Positions 57,579 to 64,000 of a stretch of 64,000 nt of DNA are shown one piece after another; the stretch's first letter is position 1; each line of letters begins with the position of its first letter. The notes under the pieces are model-generated. The model ran no database searches. It saw nothing but the letters and a program-made list of their open reading frames with translations, and was not told the origin of the DNA. A program made the position numbers and the translations under genes. This DNA is from Streptomyces sp. DT2A-34 (lineage in GTDB: Bacteria; Actinomycetota; Actinomycetes; Streptomycetales; Streptomycetaceae), in the NCBI RefSeq assembly GCF_030499515.1, contig NZ_JASTWJ010000001.1, forward strand, positions 8,598,001 to 8,662,000, in the 5' to 3' direction.

Positions 57579-57758
57579 TCAGGCCGCCTCGATGACCTCA
57601 CCGCGGATGGCGGCCGCCCACTCGACCACCAACAGCTCGTACTCCGCGCGCTCCTGAGCCGACAGGGAGCCGCCCGCGCGCAGCCACAGGGCGCGTATCT
57701 CCTCGTTCACCTCGGCAGCAGACCGCACGGAACCAGGGCCTAAGGAATGGGGGGACAT
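57579..57758 (-). CDS. Small conserved hypothetical protein, 59 residues
   Basis: Reads MSPHSLGPGSVRSAAEVNEE, IRALWLRAGGSLSAQERAEY, ELLVVEWAAAIRGEVIEAA and a stop. The composition is two amphipathic helices with strong third-position GC, and similar small proteins occur in Streptomyces. It is not assigned to any function. No membrane segment. It is the last gene before the uppP fragment and mobile region. Confidence 0.75.
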   Translation of the reverse strand: MSPHSLGPGSVRSAAEVNEEIRALWLRAGGSLSAQERAEYELLVVEWAAAIRGEVIEAA

Positions 57759-57850
57759 GCGGACAAGCCTAGGGGCAAGGACTGACAGTGCGCTACCGGA
57801 CGGCTACGCACCACGTATGTGATTGGTCACGGGCTTTCGTGCCGCCCGGG

Positions 57851-57988
57851 TCAGCCCGCTGATTCCGCCGCGTGCGGGCTGAGGGCGCCGGTGGCCACGA
57901 GGGCGATGATGACGATGCCGAGCGCGATGCGGTACCAGACGAACGGCATGAAGCTCTTGGTCGAGATGAACTTCATGAACCAGTTCAA
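57851..57988 (-). pseudogene. uppP: 3' fragment of uppP (undecaprenyl-diphosphatase)
   Basis: The minus strand reads WFMKFISTKSFMPFVWYRIA, LGIVIIALVATGALSPHAAE, SAG and a stop, the last 43-45 residues of Streptomyces UppP/BacA, which dephosphorylates undecaprenyl-PP for peptidoglycan recycling. The rest of the gene is missing: at about 57985 the homology ends exactly where the integrase gene ends. The 5' part would lie at higher coordinates, beyond the inserted DNA, and is not found before the window ends. Confidence 0.8.
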
Positions 57989-59351
57989 GCGTCGAGGTCC
58001 TGAGCGGCTTTGACCTGCTGTTTCCACCACTCTTCAAGATCGAATGGGAGAGCAGTGGGAGATGACACTCTCCAGTGCTCTCCCTCGCTGGCCACGAACC
58101 GCAGCCACCTGGTTTGCAGCGAATCGGCAATTTCCTGCTCCATGGTCAGGGTAACGTGCGAGTAGAGACCTTCCACGCCGGCGACCTCGTGGCCCATGCG
58201 GGTCTCCACGGCGATGCGACTGTGTCGATCTTCGTCCAACCACTCCTTGCCGCCGTGACGAAGCAGGTACAGCCGCTTCCCGGCGTATGCGGTCGCAGGG
58301 ACCTCCGGAAGGGGGCGGCGGGAGGTGACCAGCTGGGGCTGGCCCAGGCGAACCCTCTCGAACTCCTCGGAGGCCGGTCGACCGCGCGAGACCGGCTGCC
58401 AGTAGGAGTAGCTGAAGTTTGCGTTGGCCAGTAGCCCGCCGCCAATGGCCGGGAACAGGTACTCGTGGTCAAGGGTGGCGAGGAGCGCCGTGTGCAGCTC
58501 CGCGAGGAATCCGGGGAGGGAGGGATTTCGATGGGATTCGTACTTTGGCGGGAAGAGCTTCACCGGTCCCTTGCCGAACTCGCGTTGGAACTGCCACTGG
58601 ACGCGCAGCGCGGGCAGTGCCGTTGGCCCGTAGCGCTCCAGGGCTTCTTTCCGCCGTTCAAGGTCGGGGTCTGAGGCCGGCCAGTTCGGGTGGCAGAACT
58701 CGCGGCGCAGAGCGTAGAGCTCGGCAGGCCGCATGACCGTGAACGGCATCGTCAGGAAAAAGACATAACCGGCGAAGCCCCAGAAGGTAAGTGCATTGAG
58801 GGCAAGCTGGTGCACCTCCTTTATCTGCATGTCCTGCTTCTTCTCCCGGGGCTTCTTCGTGTACTTGCCGCGTCGGGACTTCTTCTTCACCGGTGATTCG
58901 GCCCGTAGGCTGTCATCGACCGCATCGTCCATGATCATGCTGAACACCAGCCGGATCTCTCTGGCGTACGCGTCACCGACACCGGGCTGGGCGTCCAGAT
59001 GGAGACCCCATGCGCGGTAGTCGGGGCCTTGATGTCGCCCACGGAGGTCTCGCCCCAGTAGGGCACGATGTGGTTGCGCAGGATACCGTCGATCGTTCGC
59101 CATCGCAGGTGCCCGACGTCCTGCGTCTTGAGCCACTTGGGGCAGTAGGTGGACATGAGGATGCTTCCGTCGCGGCGGCTTATGTAGCGCGCGTTGCGAA
59201 CGTCGGATTCCCGGTCCAGTCCGTACGCGTAGGCGACCTCCTCGTCGGTGAAGCCACCCTGACTGTCGTACTCGGGCTTCCCGTTCGGCTTGATGCGGCC
59301 GGTCTTCCAGCGGACGCGGCAGAAGTTGCCGCGCCACTCGGTGTAGGGCAT
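57985..59351 (-). pseudogene. int: Tyrosine recombinase/integrase with frameshift
   Basis: From ATG 59351 the first frame gives MPYTEWRGNFCRVRWKTGRI, then a SAM-like core-binding region (WRTIDGILRNHIVPYWGETS). Near 59000 the frame runs out and coding continues in another frame: LDAQPGVGDAYAREIRLVFS, MRPAELYALRRE with the first catalytic Arg, LRHGGKEWLDEDRHSRI, RMGHEVAG and the nucleophile in GLYSHVTLT. A one-base shift separates the halves, so the enzyme is probably inactive unless the read is wrong. Its stop abuts the uppP fragment. Phage or integrative-element origin. Confidence 0.82.
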
Positions 59352-59586
59352 CAGGTGTCTCTCTTTCTGGGCGGTAGGGGAAGAGTTCGGCAGTTGAATG
59401 AGGCAGATGTGTCGCGGGGTGTGGGGCTGCGGGGATCAGGCATGCACCCCTTGGATGCGGCCCGGAGCCTGGCGTGGAACGGCCGGGATACCCCCCATGA
59501 CTCGGACCGTCCGCAACGGACACACCATCACTTGGTGAGTCAAGAAGCCGCGTTGGGGTGACGTGCAGGTTGCCGGGCATGGGAAA

Positions 59587-59626
59587 ACCCGCCCTGGTCC
59601 GGGAGTTTTCTCACGTCAGGGCGGGT
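59587..59626. terminator. Hairpin between integrase and excisionase
   Basis: ACCCGCCCTG (59587-59596) pairs with CAGGGCGGGT (59617-59626) across a 20-nt loop with a T-rich centre. Confidence 0.6.
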
Positions 59627-59717
59627 CCGGCGGAGCGAGCCGACCTATGCGCTCCTTCATCTGGGAGGAGCAAGTCGGGGTGAGGCTGCCGGTCGCGGCA
59701 TACCCTTAGGGGTCGCC

Positions 59718-60074
59718 TCACGCGACGGGCTTGAGGCGGACGGAGGCCGGTGTAGCCGGGCCGCTGCCAGTGGACTTACGTGTAGTGGCTTTGCGACGGC
59801 GGGCCTTGGCCAGTGCCGACGGCCGGGCCATCGCACGGTGAATCTCCCGGATTTCGCGGCAGTCCTGGAGGCTGAACCGCAGGAATTTGCCGAAGCGGTG
59901 GTGAGGGAAGCCGCGATGGTTGGCCCCATCTCGAAGCCACCTCTCGCCGCAGCCGATGGCGCGGGCCGCTTCCCGTGGGGTGAGCATCACCTCGCCCTGC
60001 TCAAGGGCCTGAATGGCTGCCTCGATTATGGCCTTGCGCTCGGCACCGGTGCGGTTTGCCTCCGGACTAGTCAT
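59718..60074 (-). CDS. xis: Excisionase-like helix-turn-helix protein
   Basis: 118 residues. A MerR/Xis-like winged helix covers VMLTPREAARAIGCGERWLR, GFPHHRFGKFLRFSLQDCRE (about residues 28-75), followed by a basic tail (ALAKARRRKATTRKSTGSG). AGAGG lies about 4 nt before the ATG. The place just upstream of the integrase is standard for directionality factors of actinobacterial integrative elements. Function in excision is inferred from context. Confidence 0.7.
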   Translation of the reverse strand: MTSPEANRTGAERKAIIEAAIQALEQGEVMLTPREAARAIGCGERWLRDGANHRGFPHHRFGKFLRFSLQDCREIREIHRAMARPSALAKARRRKATTRKSTGSGPATPASVRLKPVA

Positions 60075-61059
60075 GGCACCTCTCTTCCGTCTCGGGCTGG
60101 TTGGGTGCTTCGTCAGCTGGTAGACACCCGGACATGAAGCGAGTGCAGGAACTTGTACGAACTCGTAGACGGCTGGTCCTTGCGTGTCAGCGCGGAGTGC
60201 ACCTTGAAGCTGCGGCACTGCCGACGCTGTGCTGCAGCGATGATGTCGAGTCGGTTCCTGGTGTGTGTCAAGTCCTCATGGGTGACGCTCCGGTTCGCCT
60301 ATCAAAGCTCACTCTGAAAGCCTAACGACTGGCGTCTCGACTCGTCAATCAGGATCTTCCGCCCTTCAAGGAAAGTAGCTACTCACTTGCCCAGTCGATC
60401 GCTATCGAGCTCTTGTCGAATCCCTTGGCTCTGAATGTCTGTAGCTGGCCATGCACGTGAGCCTCGGTCACATGCTGGTGGGGACGGCGCGCCGGAGTAG
60501 ACCTTTGGGGTCTATGTGATCGCACCCTGTACGCGTGTTGGTCAGGAGCTGGGGCCGGCTGGCGGCCCGGGCCTAAGCCGCCGGGGCCGGGACGCTCGAA
60601 GCTCTGGCCAAGGAGCAGCTCACGCGATTCTGAGGTCGCGGATCCAGCCCCCCGCGCCGGAGCGCCACCTCTTCGCGGTGGCGCCGACCCGGTCGGCAGG
60701 CAGGGCAGCGGTCCGGTCGAGCTATACGCAGTCCCGCGGCGGATGCCGTCAGGGAGTCCGGCCGCGCCCATGGCGCAAAGCCCGCAGGAGCCGGCCTGGA
60801 TAGGTATGTTCAGCCGATGTTCCGGATGGGGACACGGGGCCAAGCTGCTGGGTTCTTCTACAGGTGCACCCGCCTCAAGGCCATGCTCACCACATGGGAA
60901 AGCTTTGGCTCACACCCCGGCGGATCGATGAACACTCGTGGCCGGCGCCCGCTGCGGACGTCTGGCACGCCGTCAATTCTGGTACACCGGAGCTCGACGC
61001 GGCCCGCTGACTGTGGCCGCCAACCGAACCGTCGTCCTCGCCACAACCCCCGGAGCCGC
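60075..61059. other. Non-coding or unrecognised accessory stretch
   Basis: About 985 nt upstream of the excisionase-like gene. Codon bias is poor in every frame and GC is lower around 60230-60480 than elsewhere. A small dyad TAGACC-TTTG-GGTCTA lies near 60500-60520. No gene is recognised, and replication or transfer genes expected in a complete element are absent. Confidence 0.4.
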
Positions 61060-62018
61060 CCCGTCATCCACCGACGCGACGTCAGCGACATCACCGCCCA
61101 GGCCGAACGCGACCTCCTCGCCGCCCACCAGCTCAACTCCCTCGACCTCATCGCCACCGGCACCGAGGCCAAGGTCTACCTCCTCGACGCCGAGCAGGTG
61201 CTCAAGGTGTACGCCGACCCCGACGGCACCCAGGCCGCCCGGCTGCAGACCCTGCGCACCTTCTACGACCACCTCGACCGCGACCGGGTGCCCTACGCCC
61301 TGCCCGTCATCCACGCGGTCGAGCAGCACGGCCCCCTCCTGGCCACCCGCGAGGCGCTCCTGCCCGGCCGGCCGATGGGCGAGGTCTGCGACCTGACCAC
61401 CCCCGAGACCGAGGCCCTCTACCTCGACGCCGTCACTGCCCTCGGCGCCCTGCCCCCGCCCGGCGACGCGGGCCCCGCACGCTCCTGGCCGGCCCCGGCA
61501 CGCCCGGCCCCGACCCCGGCCTCGACTGGCACCCCCTCCTGCGCCGCCTACTCGACACCCGGCTCGAGGCCGTCCACGACATCCTGAGCGCCGACGTCCC
61601 CCGCATGGACACCGTCGTCAAGGACCTGCACACCCTGCTCGACAGCGAGTACACCGGGCCCGAGGCCGTCGTCCACGGCGACCTCTACCCCGACAACCTC
61701 CTGCTCGCCGGCGGGAGCGTGTCCGCGGTCGTCGACTTCGGCACCTTCACCATGACCGGCGACCCGTTCTACGACGTCGCTGGCGCCTGCATCTACTACC
61801 GCTAGTACGAGAACGACCGCCTCACCGTCTGGCGGCGCCTGCACAACCAGGCCGCCGACCGCACCCTCGCCGGCCGCCGCCACCTCCTGCGCGCCTACGC
61901 CGAGGTCATCGCGATCCTCACCTGCGACCTGTATCCCGAGAACCACAAGCCGATCCAGGCCACCGGCCACTACCAGTGGGCCGTCACCGTCCTGCGCGAC
62001 CTGGACTGGAGCAGCTGA
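61060..62018 (+). pseudogene. Aminoglycoside-phosphotransferase-fold protein, broken
   Basis: Frame one reads DLLAAHQLNSLDLIATGTEA, KVYLLDAEQVLKVYADPDGT and PGRPMGEVCDLTTPETEALY. Near 61470 coding shifts to a second frame: LDWHPLLRRLLDTRLEAVHD, then the catalytic VVHGDLYPDNLLL and metal site VVDFGTFTMTGDPFYDVAGA. A TAG at 61803-61805 interrupts YYR-YENDRLTVWRRLHNQA, and the end is LRDLDWSS at 62016. One frameshift plus one nonsense codon mark it as a pseudogene. The intact protein would phosphorylate a small hydroxyl compound; the start is lost. Confidence 0.75.
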
Positions 62019-62147
62019 TTGCCTTCCCGCCGCGCCTCGACGCCGCAGCCGGTACCTGGCTCCCGTCCGAGCAGTACATCGAGGCCCTGCCCCGATTTCG
62101 GCCGAAGTGGCTCGGGGCGATGGCGCTCGCCCGTAGCGTGAGGCGGC

Positions 62148-62994
62148 ATGACTGTGCTGATCATCGGCGGCAACGGCTTCCTGGGCGCCGAGCTAGTACG
62201 CCAGGCGGTGTCCGCGGGCCTGCACCCGGTCGCCACGTTCCATTCCCGCCCCGGCGGCCACGACGGGGCGACCTGGCATCACCTCGACCTTCGCGACGCC
62301 CTCCGCCTGGAGGAAGTCCTCGACACGGTGGCTCCGGTCGTGGTGATCAACGCGACGAGTGGCGGAGCGGACTGGGCGGTCACCGCTGAAGGCGGGATCC
62401 GCATTGCCCAAGCCGCGGCCGGCCGCGGCATCCGCCTGGTGCACGTCTCCAGCGACGCAGTCTTCTCCGGGACGGGCCGCCACTGCTATGACGAGTCCTG
62501 CCTTCCGGACCCCCTTACCCCCTACGGGGCCGCGAAGGCAGCCGCCGAGACCGCCGTACGCCTCCTGTGCCCCGACACGGCGGCCGTCGCCCGTACTTCC
62601 CTGATCATCGGCAACGGTCGGTCCGAGCACGAGCGGCTGGTGCACGCGCTGGCCGACGGCACCCGGCAGGGCGCCTTGTTCACCGACGACATCCGTTGCC
62701 CTGTCCACGTGACAGACCTGGCTGCCGCTCTGTGGGAGATCACCCGGTCCGACGCCGTTGGCGTGTTCCACCTCGCTGGGCCGGACGCCCTCAGCCGTTA
62801 CGAGCTAGGCGAGCTCATCGCCCGCCGCGACGGGCTCGACCCCGCCCGGCTGCCCCCCCGCACGCCGCTCCGATACGGGACTGCCCGGCGGGCTCGACGT
62901 ACGACTCGACAGCCGCACCACCCAGCAGATGCTGCGCACCCGGCTCCGCGGCGCCCGCGAGTTCCTGAGCGGGAACAGCCCGGAGCTGACCTGA
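62148..62994 (+). pseudogene. RmlD-like NAD(P)-dependent reductase, frameshifted at a C7 run
   Basis: The extended-SDR sequence begins VLIIGGNGFLGAELVRQAVS (GxxGxxG loop), with LVHVSSDAVFSGTG, YGAAKAAAE active-site Tyr and Lys, and CPVHVTDLAAALWEITRSDA, resembling dTDP-4-dehydrorhamnose reductases. After ARLPP the frame is lost at a run of seven C (62853-62859). Removing one C restores LPGGLDVRLDSRTTQQMLRT and FLSGNSPELT with a stop at 62992. As written, the protein would run on to 63071 with an unrelated tail. A read error in the homopolymer cannot be excluded. Confidence 0.75.
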
Positions 62995-63067
62995 CCGATG
63001 CCCACCACCGTGCCCCTATTGAGGGCGAAACGCGCCGCCCCGTGACAAGCCGTGGGGCAGACTCTCC

Positions 63068-63664
63068 ATGACCGTTCGCGAAGGGGGAGATGGTCCGATG
63101 CGGCCCAGCCAGCAGATGCGCGATCTCGGCATCGTTCAGTACGGCGCGCCTGTCCTGCGTGACCCTGCCCGCCCCTTCGCACTCCCCGACGAGCGGGAAA
63201 CCATCGACACCGTCGTCGTTCAGCTCCTTGACGTTATGGAGCGCATCCGTCGCACGCACGACTTCTCTGGCAAGGGCCTGGGCCTGGCTGCCCCGCAGAT
63301 CGGCATCGGCCGGTCGGTAGCCGTCGTCCAGCCTCCTGGATCCGACCCGATCGTTCTGCTCAACCCCCGTGTCACCGGCGCCTCTGAAGACGTGGACGAG
63401 AGGTTCGAAGGGTGCCTGTCGTTCTTCGACGTACGGGCACAGGTTCCCCGACCCCTGCGGATCACGGTGGAAACGATGACAGCAGCGGGCAGTATCGAGA
63501 AGGCCGTCTACGAGCGGGGTGATGCGCGGCTCATCGCGCACGAAATTGATCACCTCGACGGACTTCTGCTGATGGACCGGATGCGGCCCGGTGTGAGGCC
63601 GGTCCCGGTCGAGGAGTACCGCAGGACGGCCGAGGCCACTGGCCGGCCCTGGTCGTACGAGTAG
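63068..63664 (+). CDS. def: Peptide deformylase
   Basis: 198 residues. All three deformylase motifs are intact: GLGLAAPQIG, EGCLSF with the metal-binding Cys and HEIDHLDG with two metal His and catalytic Glu. It removes formyl groups from nascent N-termini. An ATG at 63098 has AAGGGGGAG 9 nt upstream and may be the real start, giving 188 residues. The accessory setting suggests an extra copy beside the housekeeping gene. Such copies can reduce sensitivity to deformylase inhibitors, but nothing here shows that. Confidence 0.93.
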   Translation: MTVREGGDGPMRPSQQMRDLGIVQYGAPVLRDPARPFALPDERETIDTVVVQLLDVMERIRRTHDFSGKGLGLAAPQIGIGRSVAVVQPPGSDPIVLLNPRVTGASEDVDERFEGCLSFFDVRAQVPRPLRITVETMTAAGSIEKAVYERGDARLIAHEIDHLDGLLLMDRMRPGVRPVPVEEYRRTAEATGRPWSYE

Positions 63665-63702
63665 AAGGAGGCGGGGCCGACCGTGGACGGGCGGGACATC
63701 CT

Positions 63703-63740
63703 CGCGGTGCTCCCCCAGCGGCCGCTGGGGGAGCACCGCG
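63703..63740. terminator. Perfect 38-bp palindrome
   Basis: Arms at 63703-63721 and 63722-63740 are exact reverse complements with no spacer (left arm CGCGGTGCTCCCCCAGCGG). It is between the convergent deformylase and nitrilase-family genes, so it is probably a bidirectional terminator. Confidence 0.75.
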
Positions 63741-63789
63741 ATCCGACGAGACACCAAGAAGCTCTGGCGGGTCAGGCGCGCGGGCGTTC

Positions 63790-64000
63790 TCAGAAGGCCG
63801 TGCGGATGTCGCTGCGCGGGTCCCCGGCTACCAGTCGGTCCTCGTAGAGCCCTTCCTGCGCCCGGCGGCGCCAAGGCCTGGCGTACCGAACGGCCACGTC
63901 GATGTCCGGGTCGGCCGAGTCGAGGTCGATGTCCGCGACCGCCAGAGCGGGTTGCCCGTCGGCGGGGCACTGCGCCAGCCACCTGCCGCCGGGCGCCACG
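63790..64000 (-). CDS. Carbon-nitrogen hydrolase family protein, C-terminal part
   Basis: The last 70 residues of a gene entering from beyond the window: VLA-like WLAQCPADGQPALAVADIDL, SADPDIDVAVRYARPWRRR, ARGLYEDR-like EGLYEDRLVAGD and RSDIRTAF. This fits the C-terminal segment of nitrilase-superfamily amidases. The catalytic Glu-Lys-Cys region lies outside. Its stop is at 63790. Confidence 0.7.
   Translation of the reverse strand, partial: VAPGGRWLAQCPADGQPALAVADIDLDSADPDIDVAVRYARPWRRRAQEGLYEDRLVAGDPRSDIRTAF

Noticed and set aside
57985..59580. Single 531-residue integrase starting at 59580
   Set aside because: The first about 190 residues in that frame are Arg/Pro-rich nonsense, while the true N-terminal domain lies in another frame from 59351.
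60379..60843. Minus-strand 154-residue frame upstream of the phosphotransferase
   Set aside because: No ribosome site, low-complexity sequence and no recognisable domain.

Overview
The window is high-GC actinobacterial chromosome, almost certainly Streptomyces. The signs are strong third-position GC bias, many GTG starts, leaderless-type promoters (TAnnnT about 7 nt before the start codon), Tat/lipoprotein exports, and intergenic repeat families common in that genus. It opens inside an rRNA operon (3' part of 23S, then 5S and a strong terminator).

From 2.4 to 17.1 kb lies an envelope/division/metabolic-control block. Its gene order matches the mycobacterial Rv1822-Rv1832 region: a pgsA-type phosphatidyltransferase, DUF881, small basic protein, DUF881, a GarA-like FHA protein, an FtsR-type MerR regulator, a DUF151 protein, a second MerR regulator, and gcvP. 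Streptomyces adds a nucleotidyltransferase-phosphomannomutase fusion, dinB and a PRC-barrel gene. gcvP is preceded by a tandem glycine riboswitch. About 0.8 kb of diverged repeats separates dinB from the PRC gene.

From 17.2 to 29.3 kb come a molbindin, a PH-like membrane protein, an APC permease, a kdpD remnant, and a SAV_915-family gene with a second-type diaminopimelate decarboxylase. That decarboxylase carries an inserted repeat element and a compensating frameshift. A xylo-oligosaccharide unit follows (lipoprotein, two permeases, GH10 xylanase), with CGAAA-N-TTTCG operators in front of it.

From 29.8 to 57.8 kb is a mosaic of small, mostly one- or two-gene units. It includes a GCS2-type ligase, CPBP protease, PhzF, HAD and PadR genes, three EamA exporters, a MocR regulator with a divergent flavin-oxidase pair, a LysR-EamA divergon, a Rieske lipoprotein, a HipA-like kinase with DUF3037, two SDRs, an orphan peptide-binding lipoprotein, ung, DinB, Gfo/Idh, lnt, SnoaL-like and DUF4291 genes. 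Several decayed genes are interspersed: a VWA/substrate-binding relic, a monooxygenase relic and kdpD. The second EamA gene has a short leaderless leader peptide followed by a highly structured 5' region.

From 57.8 kb to the end the region looks accessory. The last 45 codons of uppP abut a frameshifted tyrosine integrase and an excisionase-like gene. Then come a broken phosphotransferase gene, a frameshifted RmlD-like gene, an extra peptide deformylase, a perfect 38-bp palindrome, and the C-terminal end of a nitrilase-family gene that runs off the window. This is best read as one end of an integrated, partly decayed element in uppP whose other end lies outside the window.
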